This document shows, piece by piece, positions 1 to 11,084 of a stretch of DNA of 64,000 nt. The stretch covers positions 21,011,121 through 21,075,120 of the forward strand of contig CM067507.1 of NCBI GenBank assembly GCA_034509495.1, given 5' to 3'. Below the pieces are notes generated by a model. That model was not told the DNA's origin and did no database searches. It saw only the letters and a program-made list of their open reading frames with translations. The position numbers were made by a program, and so were the translations under genes. The DNA comes from Acestrorhynchus altus. Lineage: Eukaryota; Chordata; Actinopteri; Characiformes; Acestrorhynchidae. Each line of letters starts with the position of its first letter. The stretch's first letter is position 1.

Positions 1-40
1 CAAGCGTCGCTGTGGACCTCAGGGTGGTTTTCAGGAACAT
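1..40 (-). CDS. mrps15: Partial first coding exon, mitochondrial presequence-like; probably mrps15
   Basis: Reading left from an ATG at 38-40 on the minus strand gives MFLKTTLRSTATL and then runs off the window. The stretch is rich in Lys, Arg, Ser, Thr and Leu with no acidic residue, which is typical of a mitochondrial import signal. The 200 bases around it are the most CpG-rich in the neighbourhood, as expected of a promoter and first exon. In human, MRPS15 (a small-subunit mitochondrial ribosomal protein) lies just downstream of CSF3R on the same strand, and this ORF sits 4.5 kb downstream of csf3r on the same strand. The identification rests on position and presequence character, not on homology I can see: only 13 residues are visible. 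Confidence 0.45.
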   Translation of the reverse strand, partial: MFLKTTLRSTATL

Positions 41-106
41 GGTCTTCACACTGGTGTGTCTCTCTGAGCCTGACCCCGATTAACACAACTAATAGAGTCA
101 TTAAAG

Positions 107-127
107 TCAGTGCACGGAGGCAGCCAT
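107..127 (-). promoter_or_regulatory. Short upstream ORF in the leader of the left-edge gene
   Basis: A minus-strand ATG at 125-127 opens a seven-codon frame (MAASVH, stop at 107-109) about 67 bases upstream of the MFLKTTLRS start. If it is in the transcript it could damp translation of the main frame. The transcription start site is unknown, so it may be outside the mRNA. Confidence 0.25.
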
Positions 128-394
128 CTCTCCCGACACTTCTTCCTTATAACTACTAAAGCGGCGTGCAAAGACAGAACAGGCTCACTGTCTCCCCCTG
201 CTGTACCGGAGTGGTAGCATACTGGAGATTGCGTCTGCCTATATGAAGTAAAAAACCTTAATAATCAAAACCATGAATAAAATATTTAGAAAATTCAACA
301 AAGGAATATAAAAATGTAGTTATATTGTATATACGTATAATAGAAGTGTTCCCTTAAATGCAGGCATGACACAGCACTGTTGCTGAATACTAAC

Positions 395-1490
395 AGCACT
401 GCATTGGCTTCTGGTTAAATACCGCATTGATTAAAAAATTCTTTCACTTACATATAAACTCCTACACAGGCTTGCTCCTGAATACTTACAGGATTTAATT
501 TACCTGTATGAGCCACCACGGTCACTCAGATCGCAGGGTGCTGGCTTCCTATTAGTTCCCAGAATTCAGAAGGCTTCAGCAGGGGGAAGAGCCTTTTCTC
601 ACAAAGCCCCCCAGCTCTGGAATAACCTTCCAGATAATGTTCGGGACTCAGACACAGTCTCTAAGTCTAGGATGAAAATTTACTTGTTCAGTGTAGCATT
701 TGGTTGTTAATGTCTTAGCTTAGTTACAGGGTGCAGATCCAGGGGTTCATGGACATAAGTATTTATGGTAAACTGGGATGTTGGTGCTGCCGTCTGACTC
801 CTTCTCGCGATCACTCTGGTTTGTGACGGTGGAGCAGTTAGACGCCAAAGTTTCAGGATGCTCCCATGTTTATGTTACCTTCTGGTTCTCACCTTAGTTA
901 GGCTGTTATAGTCAGATCTGCTAACTCACCACACTCTGGTAATGTTTACATTCTCTTTTCTCTTTTTAAATTCCAAACTAATTCATCTCTGTATCTTTTC
1001 TGAGTTAACGATGACCCACCAGCCTGAACTGATTAGGTCCTAACCTCAAGCTCTTCTGCCCCATCTGAGAAGAACCCTAAGCACCCATGATACATCTGTA
1101 CATTGGCTACAGGACCTGGACTAGTTTCCCACCCTGCCATGGAGTAGCTGCTCACCCACCAGCACCAACTGTGTAGAAAAGTACTGTTACTATTATGTCC
1201 ATTAGTGAACTAACTTCAGTACACCAGAGTATTAGAACAGAGGTGTAGGGGTCCAGTGTCCCCTAACTGTGTATAAGTATTTTGATCAGAGGAGGATGGG
1301 TCCTCCCCTTGTGAGCCTGGTTCCTCTCAAGGTTTCTTTCTCCAGGTCTGAGGGAGTTTTTCCTTGCCACTGTCGCCATTTGGCTTGCTCACTAGGGGAT
1401 CTGTCTCTTATGATTTGTTCCTGAGCAGATTTAACCTTTTTATTTTTCTTGATTTCTCTGAATCTGCTCTGTGACAACTTCAGTTGTGAA
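395..1490 (+). mobile_element. LINE 3' fragment, L2/CR1-like
   Basis: Bases 400-700 read as a decayed reverse-transcriptase C-terminus in the typical order HWLPV-like, YKAL-like, GLAPEYL, YEPPRSLRS, AFSHKAPQLWNNLP, ending FKTYLF-like. The 3' UTR follows, with the module at 1,290-1,400 (GGATGGGTCC, TCAAGGTTTCTT, GAGGGAGTTTTTCCTTGCCAC). The same 3' module ends the LINE at 34,160-35,640, so these are two copies of one family. It is 5'-truncated and carries several stops, so it is not active. Confidence 0.7.
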
Positions 1491-1689
1491 GAAAGTTGTG
1501 TGAAAACAACAAGCTGCAGAATTTGAGGTGGAGACTTACTCTAAAGTCAACAATGTTTAAAATGCCTCTAAATCAGTCTAGGATTAACAAACAGCAAAGC
1601 TAAAGCTTAATCTTCATACTAACCATCTCTGCTCTCCTTTCATTGCTACCACACCACTTCTGAAGAGGAGAGATTTCAGACTCAAACAT

Positions 1690-2205
1690 ACTGAACTGAA
1701 GACAAATTACCATTTTAAAACAGATTCTGAATTGATTGCATTAATCAGAGAGGCAGCACAGAGACCAAAGGCAACCCTGTTGGAGCTGCAGAGTTGCCAA
1801 GCAGAGACTGGAGTATCTGTCTGTATGACGACAATAAGCCATACACTCCATACAGCTGGACTTATTGCAAGAGTGGCCAGAAGAAAACCTTTTCCAGGAA
1901 ATAGGAAAGCTCATTTTGAGTTTGCCAAATGATGTGAGAGACTCCCTAAATGTAGGTGACGGAGGTCTAGTCTGATGACACCAAAATTTAACTTGTCAGC
2001 CATCAAAGAGATTGCTATATGGGGTGCAAAACCAACACATTACATCACCCCAAGAACACCATCTCCACAGTGAAACATGGTGGTGGCAGTATCATACTGT
2101 TGGGGATGTTTTTTTAGCAGCGGGGACTGGGAAAGATTTGAGGGGAAGATGGATGGTACTAAATATAGGGATATTCTTGAGCAAAACCTGTTTCGTTGCT
2201 TGATT
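1690..2205 (+). pseudogene. Tc1-like transposase remnant
   Basis: The frame from 1,732 reads as the middle of a Tc1 transposase DNA-binding region (ISHTLHTAGL, ARVARRKP). After stops and frame changes, the segment around 2,065-2,130 (TVKHGGGS-like, then WGCFF-like) is the standard core ahead of the second catalytic Asp. No terminal inverted repeats were found and the catalytic triad is not continuous, so this is a dead fragment. Confidence 0.65.
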
Positions 2206-2514
2206 TGAGCCTGGGATGGAGTGTGCTATTAACTGTGCAGCTTTTATGCACACACACTGATTGCAAGCAAACATGTCACAGGTGAGAATGTTACCTTTAG
2301 TAGCCATTCAGTAGCCCAGGTGAAAATCACCAGGGTATGTGAACTGGATGTTTTTGGTTGTCATTATGATTTAAAAAGAGAAAACACCATCATTTGACAA
2401 TAAATGGCTTTACCCAACCACTAACCATGAGTGGAAAATACGTTTTGTTTTATCATTCATATTCTCTGAAAAAAGAAGGCCCTGAAAACAAAAATTCTGC
2501 TGGGCACTTTTGAG

Positions 2515-2539
2515 CACAACTGTGTGTGTGTATGTGTGT

Positions 2540-2625
<86 letters not shown>

Positions 2626-2648
2626 ACACACATACACACACAGTTGTG
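2515..2648. repeat. 134-bp near-perfect palindrome with (TA)n core
   Basis: The left arm starts CACAACTG, then (TG)n, TATG, (TG)4, TTTA and (TA)n. The right arm is its reverse complement ending CAGTTGTG. The arms differ by one TG unit only. The whole can fold into a cruciform or a single long hairpin. Short ORFs here are just translated dinucleotide repeats. Confidence 0.9.
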
Positions 2649-2649
2649 A

Positions 2650-3890
2650 ATCCTTTATTTAAGATTAATAAACCAAGTTACACTCCTTATATTAGGCTAT
2701 CAAAGCAAAGCAACAGTCCAGATAAACATGCTTAACACAATTTATCCATCTTTAGTCCGCTTTTCTAAATAATTTCACATGCCCCAGTTAAATTCAATTC
2801 AAAGGACAAAGCTAGCAAGCCTCTGATTGCAGTAGCTATCCCTCTGTGATCACCATTAAATGTTTTTCTAATGTTCATTCCGGGGGAGCAGGCTGGAACT
2901 ATCTAATGGATGTATTTAGGACATCATGTGTAATTGTTCAGTCATACAATCAGTATAATCACTGACCAACAGAATGGGGCTTAATGATCCAACATTCTAA
3001 AGTCATTTTGAGTGAAGTCAGTCTGCCCTCCTTGATAGGCAGTGCACTGAAGCCATAATTTTAACCCAGACATTTTTAAACAAGGCACATCACTGAGCGG
3101 CACAAAGTATTTTTAAATTGTAGTTCTTTCTTCCAGATAAAATAACAGTAAAGTTATTACAACTTATTACGTTCATATTATTTTTGCTCCAATGTCTGGG
3201 CATTCTGTATGTGATGAATAAAGTTTAAAAGATGTTTTTGCACTAGACAGGGTTCATATTTAAATGTGCTTACACTCCCATGAAGCCACTCCACTCTAAT
3301 TGGACAGACAAGCAGTAGTTGTAAATAATGTTGGACTGGCCATTGAGATAACTGATAAAAGTCCCTGTGGGCTACTATGGGCATGGGTTGCTGAGAGGGT
3401 GACACTCATAGAGAAACCTTGACAAAATGAATCTGAGTCTGAAGAAAATTCTAGGGCTGAATTAAGTTGCCAGTTCAGCCCTGGTGTTTATGCAATAACC
3501 TAAAAAGTTTTGCAGAATTGTAAATCTAAGCAGTGGTTTAGAGTCTGTCCATATATGTCCAACATGACAACATGAGACTGGAGCACAGAGGCATTAAGCA
3601 TCATATTCTCCCTGTCTGTAACTCCCACCTACTGTTTTCAACTATGCAATCAATTTTTGTTCAGAGTTTCTGACATTTGGGTACATTATTGAAGGTCAAG
3701 AAAGAACCCCAGTGGGTCTTTCAAAGGTGAGAGTTGAGCACATGTGCGTGTGAAGGATAATTTGGAGGGCAATCATCTGACACCAAGATAAAGAGTCATG
3801 GATGTTACTTATATTGGGTGAGGGTAAGCCAAGTATGTTAGAAAACAGATTGATTAGAGGCAATTGTTGGTGAAAAGAGATATAAAAAAA
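2650..3890. other. No gene recognised
   Basis: AT-rich, mostly unique-looking sequence between the palindrome and the next transposon remnant. I see no credible exon, RNA gene or complete repeat here. Confidence 0.5.
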
Positions 3891-3894
3891 AATA

Positions 3895-4260
3895 TTCACA
3901 TGTTTTGCTACCTCACAACCTGGAATTAAAATTTATTATTTGCATATTTCATTTACAGAACATGCCTACAATTTTGAACATTTAAAGATTTTTTTTATTG
4001 TTAAGAAACAAGAAATAGGACAAAATAACAGAAAACTATCTATTCATCTCACAAGTCAGTACTTTGTACAGCCCCCTTTTGTGGCAAGTACAACTAAGAT
4101 TTCTGACCATTCATCAAGGCAAAATTACTCCAGCATCTTCAAGTTGGACCTCCAGCACCTTCAAGATGGTTTCCATGGGTGAACAGCAACCTTCAAGTCT
4201 GACCACACATTCTCAATTGGATTAAAGTATGGGCTTTGACTAGGCCATTCCAATACATTT
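3895..4260 (-). mobile_element. Tc1-like remnant (second family)
   Basis: The plus strand contains the reverse complement of a Tc1 transposase C-terminal region, recognisable at 4,200-4,250 (CTCAATTGGATTAAAGTATGG, then GGGCTTTGACTAGGCCATTCC), which encodes the NPIEN-type catalytic Glu segment on the minus strand. It is short, frameshifted and lacks intact ends. Confidence 0.55.
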
Positions 4261-4335
4261 ACACATTTTCCCTTAATCAACTGCACACACTTTACAACAT
4301 ATTAAAACATATTAAAATAACCCATGTAATTGCTA

Positions 4336-4375
4336 AAAGAACCCTTTGTAGCACCTTTATTTTTAAGAGTGTAGC
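4336..4375. repeat. MITE terminal fragment containing AATAAA on the minus strand
   Basis: The block AGAACCCTTTGTAGCACC followed by TTTATTTTTAAGAGTGTA recurs, reverse-complemented or diverged, at 28,324-28,350 and 31,230-31,262, so it is a dispersed element end. On the minus strand it supplies the first canonical AATAAA (4,356-4,361) downstream of the csf3r stop. Confidence 0.65.
4356..4361 (-). terminator. Candidate csf3r polyadenylation signal
   Basis: AATAAA on the minus strand, 194 bases after the csf3r stop, followed within 25-60 bases by a T/GT-rich stretch. No other AATAAA or well-placed ATTAAA occurs between the stop and this site; a weak TATAAA variant lies near 4,518. The signal lies inside the MITE-like block. 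Confidence 0.45.
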
Positions 4376-4554
4376 AGGGAGGAAAGCAACTCACTTACTC
4401 TCCTTTCCTATTTCATCTAACCTGTAAAATATTTTCTTAATATCTGTGTAGAATATACATCTCAATTAAGTCATTATACTACAAAATGCTCTAATAACAG
4501 CTACAGTTATACATTCTTTTATAACTGTATGACAGAATGCAAGCTTTTTTTTAA

Positions 4555-5058
4555 TCAGGTCTGATTATTCAAGTCACTGATTTCCAAGGATTGGAGCATA
4601 GGGAAATTTTTCCAAAGTGAGCCTTTTTCTTCTTTCCTTCTTAAATCCTCCTGTAATGCAGAAAAGTGGTCGGCTTCATAGACTTTTGCTTGGGCTGACA
4701 TTTTCTCATATGGAAGAGGACTGGAAGGCTCCTCTTCAGCCAGGAGGGGTTGCGTGGACTCAGAGCGCAGGTAGGCTGGTGGAGGTGCTGGCTGGGTGCG
4801 ATATGGATGAGCAAACACTACTGTGGCATAGGGCACAGACTCACTCTGAGACCCAGAGTTATAGATTCCTGAATCATGGGATGAGTCAGATTGCTCCTCA
4901 TTGTCACTTTTACCATCATATGTCCATTTGTCACACGGGAAGTAATTAGATCTTGAAGAGTTTTCCTTCCATAGCTCTATCTCAGACAAGCTCAGGAGAC
5001 TAAAATGGGAAAGATATACTGGCATGGTGTCCTTGACCTCTTTTAGGGGAGAAATATC
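4555..5058 (-). CDS. csf3r: csf3r coding exon 15: cytoplasmic tail and stop
   Basis: 504 nt, 167 residues and TGA. Nine tyrosines (681, 705, 713, 732, 743, 752, 762, 783, 793). Tyr743 lies in PYATVV and Tyr752 in YRTQ, a YxxQ STAT3-type site; both resemble gp130 YSTVV and YRHQ. YLRSESTQPLL carries the di-leucine motif shared by gp130 and G-CSFR. PYEKM aligns with human SYENL but lacks the Asn of a Grb2 YxN site. The C-terminus NFPMLQSLEI matches human NFPLLQGIRV. Confidence 0.95.
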   Translation of the reverse strand, partial: DISPLKEVKDTMPVYLSHFSLLSLSEIELWKENSSRSNYFPCDKWTYDGKSDNEEQSDSSHDSGIYNSGSQSESVPYATVVFAHPYRTQPAPPPAYLRSESTQPLLAEEEPSSPLPYEKMSAQAKVYEADHFSALQEDLRRKEEKGSLWKNFPMLQSLEISDLNNQT

Positions 5059-8000
5059 CTGTGGAGGAAAAATGTGGCACATTATTTGTTATGTAAATTA
5101 CAGACAACGGTTCACACTTTATGTTATTCAACTATGAAGCAGCTAAGACTTAAAAATAAACTGATTTTGCAACCAATAAAATTGTTTATCTGCTGTCACA
5201 CATACATGATTTATACAGGTCTATGAAGTAATCTTAGGAACCAAAACCAAAATCTTATGTCATATGATTTCATTCAGTTTAGTATTACATGCATTCTTTG
5301 CTGCTCAGGCCCTCAGTTCATGGAATAGGTTGTAAGGAGCCACCCGCAATGCCACCACCCAGCCGCCAGGGGGCAGCCGGCGACCGGAAAGACCTGATAA
5401 TGAACCTGATTGAGTCCAGGTGTGGTTTGTTTATTTAAGCAGCTGGTGCTTCTCACTCTTTGTGGTTTCTTGGCCGAACTCTGTCCAAGACTCTGCTGGT
5501 AAAAAGCCAATATTTCTTATCCTAACATGTCCCTTCTTTCAAGTGAGAAGCGTTTCTAACTTGAAAAGCCTCTCTTTTTACCTCTGCCTCCTCCAGTAAA
5601 TGGGGCAGAGCTCTACTTCCTTCCCTCCTCACCAAGCAGGAGTGTCTGTCCCTATCTCTACCTCTAGAGCATAGATTCAAAGAAAAAGAAAGAAAAGAGA
5701 AATAATAAAAAAATAAATAAAAATAAACTTTTTTTTCTCCTCTCACTTAAGAGAGGGTTTCCTTTCTAAACGAGGGTGGTTCTAAGTTATAGTTTTCCTT
5801 ATCATTTGAGAAGCAGTTTTCAGTTAACCCTTCCGACTCGCAGCTCTTCCCCTGGTCTGTGCATCCAGTCTCCTAAGCGACACCTTAGCTCACCTGCAGA
5901 GCACAGTGAGTGAGCTTGCGGGGTTTCAAACAGGGTCCTGTGGGTTTGTTCTTTTATCTGTTTATTTTTATAAACAAGCCTCTTTATTTCCAGTTCAGAT
6001 CACTGGTGCATTCTTCCTCCAGTGATCTTTCCTCTCTCCGTTCCCCTCACATGTCACCAAGCACTTCCCTTCATAAACCCTACCTCCATAAGCAACTTCC
6101 AGTTCAGATAGAACAGTGGTATAAGCGCCGCCCCACACCTGAGGGGCCTGGTTTCAAGCCCACTTGCAGTAGGTGTGCTTTGTTGCATTTGAGTCCAAAA
6201 TTAATTATTTTAATCCCGGTCTCAACCCAGGTGTGCTTCTTAATTAATTTCCATCCGGGTTGCGCCCCGTGACATAGGTAGGTGTATTACATTTTTTTCA
6301 CAACACAAAACCTAATTACATAGACAACAGCTCTGATTTTGGTTTTACATTTATTAATGTTTATTATTTAGTTTTAAACTCTGTAGTCTTTTGTCATTTT
6401 GGCTTCAAAGATATTTATGCCCATTCATTTATTTACAATTATTTATTATTTAGCTCTATTAACAGAAAACTAGGCTAATTTTGTGGGACATTTTCATAGT
6501 TTGACATACTTTTACTAAAACAATTAGAAAGTATTTATAGGAGACAGCCACACATATGAGATATTGTTTTTTCAGGATTTTTTTATTTTCAGAATTTCAA
6601 TATTTGTATGTACTTTACCATGCTTTGATAAAAAAAAAATTTTGCTTGTAAAGAATAAAACACTTAATGTCTCAGAAATCCTTGTAAATTGAACATCGAC
6701 TGCTTTTGAGCTGAAAAGGCAATAATTGTGATGAATTACTGATAATAATAAGGTTTACAAGGATAATAAGGATAATAATATTAAGTTCTTCAACTTAATA
6801 TTCTTCTGATCCAAATGAAATCAAATATATTATTTTTGATATTTATTTATGCAGTTTTATTCTGAAATTTGAACACAATTTGAGCAAGGAAAAAGAACAA
6901 ACAGACCTTCCCAAATTGTTTTTCTCTGTAACCCAAATAGCTAGACTAGTGGTATCAACCCTGCCCCCTGATTTACACATGGACAGAGCAGGAAACACGC
7001 AGTTGGAAATGTAGCTGTTATTTCAGCTATATTACTTGCTGATCATTTATTAAAATATGATGATACCATGGTTAAATTATTAGGTTGTTACATGGTTGCA
7101 GTTTGTTATGATATGTGTATCATGTCTGTAGGTTACATCTGATCCTGAGAAATGAAGCCTACAAAACAGGATGTAACTGCCTATGAAGTCTCAGGTTAAA
7201 TAAGAGTTTGAGTAATGGCTGTGTGCACTTTAAAATGATGTACAATAAAAATGAACTTGTCATACCTGCAGTGAATCAGCCAGTGTCCACTTTTTAATAC
7301 TGCTGTTGGCTGGATCAGGAATCATTGGCCACAAGCACTTCTTCAAGCTGTGACAAAAAACAGCAGTATACTCTTAAGTAGCTCTTCAAACATGGCCTAA
7401 AGGAGACAATATGCATTTGGGGCACTTACCATTTATTGCTGCTGAAACAGGTAAATACTCCAAGGAAGAGAAGTGCAAGTCCAACACAGGCTGGGATGAC
7501 AATCAGAACTATTTCAAAGGCATCTGAAAACCATGTATTGGATAGTTATAAGCCATTGGAAAAAACTATTAAGTAGGTAATTAACCTTGCCAAAAATGTC
7601 AGAAGTCATTACATACCAATAGATGGGATTTTCACAGTGACATCAGTCCCATTCAAACTCCCACCAGTTGTGCTACTCATGAGCTTGAATTTGTAGATGG
7701 AATAAGGATTGAGATCTTTCAGAACAGCCTGCCTTGTTATGACATTAGCCTCTGTAACATCAGGATAAACAGTTACAACACAATGGAGGAAGCATGTCTT
7801 TTTAAGAAACCAACAACACTGTATATGATTATATAAATAATATATTATTCACCTCCTGTATGATTTTTGTCATTCCAGTAGTAAACTGTATAACCAGTAA
7901 TAATTCCATTCCTCTTCTCCAGCGGAATTTCATCCCAGGAGAGCTCGACATACGAAGGTCTTATTTCTCCTACTTTCAGCTCTGGAGATTCAGAGGGGGC

Positions 8001-11000
8001 TGAAATAAGAGAGATTTTGATTATTATGATTATTATTATGATGATTATGAAAAAAACATGGAATGCACAATTTAAGTCAAGACAAGACATGGTCCACTAG
8101 AGGGAAGTATTGTATCATTATCCACAGCAATGTACTGTATGTGTTCACATCATCAGTTTTGTTCAGCCACAATATCAACCCAAACAAACCTTTTTGTTTT
8201 GTGTAAACCACGACAGAAGTAGGTTGACCAACATTATCCTTGTACTTCGGATATATTGAAAATTCATAGGGCTTGTATGGCTCAAGACCTAAATATTGAA
8301 GTTAAAATGATGATTTTCACATTTATGTCAAACAATGGACTGTAATAAAAAAAATGAAGATTTCATTTAAAGATTAACTCTACCTGAAACAACCAGACTG
8401 GACTGATTTTTGCTCACAAATTCAAAGGAGACGGTGGTAAAAATGCCCTCATGCAGGGCTTTCCACTCTAGGACATAGGCATTCATGGCTGAAGGTTCTA
8501 GGCTTGACCATTTTGCCCTCACAGACTCTTCAGATTGTGGGAAAACTTCTAGAGAAGGAACATGACCTTGGACTGGAAAACAGGTGAGGAAAGGTTCATC
8601 AGTTGTTTCTTATTTTTGACACATGAACATAACTGATTGCATCAAAATGCAGCAACTACCTTTCCGACCATACACTGTAACTATAGTAGGACTGGATTTT
8701 CCTGCTTTGTTCTCGGCTGTCAGGTTGATATTTCTGATATTGACAGGGATGGAGAAAGAGCAGTGTTGTTGGTTTGTGATACACAGAGTCTCTTTCTTTC
8801 CAGGTGGTCTCACAAATGAGACGACGTAAGACACATTCATGCTGTTGGCACGGAACTGCAAAGATGGCTGAGGGAAAATGAGTGTAACACACTGGTGAAC
8901 ATCTGACAGAGCATTGCCAAAGAGTGACTGTTAGTTGCATTATACAGGTTGAGTAAATGGTACAAGATCATCCATTTTTAATATTTATTTTAGAAAGTGC
9001 ATTCACATACAATGGCACCATTATGCTGTCAATGTGGTCATAATTACTAGGGTAGCTTAAAAAGTCCAGAAGAGATGATTATCTCAACATTAGAGATGTA
9101 ATTTCTACCAATAGCTTATTATCCAGCTATTAATAATAATATTTATAAATGGGTAAGCACTATATACTGTTTACACCATGAAACTAAAATACCTGCATAG
9201 AACTAACTATGCAGTTATGAAAATAAGCAAATGAAGTGAGGTACACATTAATACCATATGTCTGAAGGTACAATCTAATGTTGAAATGTTGTATTTTTTG
9301 GCTTCTCACCTTCCAGAACATCTCTACTTGGTGCTGTCTGTTTGCTGGCTGCCCTACAAGCTTCAGCCATGTAATCATTTGGCCAGTGGGAGCTGAAAAG
9401 AGAGTGGTCGATTCAGAAAATGTCAGTACATCAAGGCTTTTAGCATTTATCAAGTCATTCTGGTGATCAAGTGAAGCTTTTAGAGGCACTGTAGCATGGG
9501 CTGTTCTCATCACCTTTTATACCATAAATTATGGTTAAAAAGATACATTTGAATTTGATAAGGCCACAGCAAGAGCAAAGTTTATGATTCTTGGGAAGGA
9601 AGATATGACTAATAATTATTGATTTGAAGCAGGTTAAAGGATACATATCTGTATATCCCTTGGCAAGCATCACCAGATCTACCCCTGATTAAAAATGTGT
9701 GGGATGCTATTGGACACACTGTCAACATTCCTCCCCTACCACAACATCTGCGGGAATTGAGTCCATGCAGTCAAACACACTCATATATTCACAGTACTAA
9801 CAGAATTTGCATTTCCATTTGAGTTATAAAATTGATAACAAGGTCGAAACCATATTGTGATATCAACAATGATTCACTTAAAAAACAAACAAACAAACAA
9901 ACAAACAAACAAACAAACAAGGAGAAGAAGAAGAAAAAAAAAGTGAGCACATGTACCCGGGGCAGTGGGCAGCCCTATCCATAACACCCAGGGAACAGCT
10001 GAGGAGTTAAGTGCCTTGCTAAAGAGCACTTCTATCATGTTCTGCCAGTTCAGGGAATTGAACTGGTAACCTTCTAGCCACAGACCATGGCTGCCCCTGA
10101 GGGCCATGAGTATAAAATACAATTTGCATTTGCATTTGAGTTATAAAATTGATAATGGTCATTGTGTTATCAACATTGTGTTATCAACACTGATTTACTT
10201 TGATTCACAAAAATAAAAAATAAATAAAAAACAGTGGGGACCATGACATTGGTTCATCATGTTCAACAAGGTGCTATAAACAGTTATTCAAGCAATGCCA
10301 TATAATAACCACTTTGTGTTTCATAAGGAACTGTTTTGGAACTTTTTTAACTGAACTTTTAAAAGCTTTTTTTATACTCATAAAACTCAAGAGTGATGTG
10401 TAGAAGCTGCATTTAGTTGTTTTCTATTTCTTGGAGTTCTGGAGTTGACTCTATATGGCTACTCTATATGTCAAGCACTAGAACTCCTATGTCACATTGA
10501 TGGGAATGGCTTTGACTTTAAATTACACCCAGCTGCCAAGGGGATGTGATTGATCTGTATAATTCCAAGCTTTAAGCACCACTTGCTACACAGAAGGTTT
10601 TTCTACTGCAGAAGTGTTTTTGGCTTAAGGCTCTGGCCAAAAACCTGAACAGACATTTCTGTGTCTTCATGCTAGAACCCACACTCACCCTGTTAAATAT
10701 AACATATCCAAGCACCTTACTTCAGCACTTATGATTTGTAGCTGACAAGATCATTTTTACTTTCTTGTAAATAATTAATTAAGCTATAACAGATATTAAA
10801 CAATGGTAAGTACCGCTCATGCGTGTGGTAGCAAATTTGGGGTGACTCCACTCGCTCCAGGGACCCCTCTTATACTTCACTCTCATCTCAGAATGGTACA
10901 TCATACCATGAAGCAGTTTACACTCTTCAACTGTGTTACTGGCTGTACCATTCTTAACGACAACCTGTGGCAAATAAGTAGAGCAGTACAAATCAACTAA

Positions 11001-11014
11001 TAAATAGAACAAAC

Positions 11015-11084
<70 letters not shown>

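Noticed and set aside
2453..2735. Frames with long IYIYIY runs
   Set aside because: Translation of the (TA)n palindrome on both strands.
4617..4949. Plus-strand 110-residue frame
   Set aside because: It is the antisense of the csf3r tail exon and has no family features.
8623..8829. Plus-strand frames opposite csf3r exon 8
   Set aside because: Antisense shadows of a well-supported exon.
10779..11084. 101-residue frame beginning with a CVCVCV run as a single exon
   Set aside because: Only 10,814-10,964 is exon; the rest is (TG)n intron and sequence past the donor.
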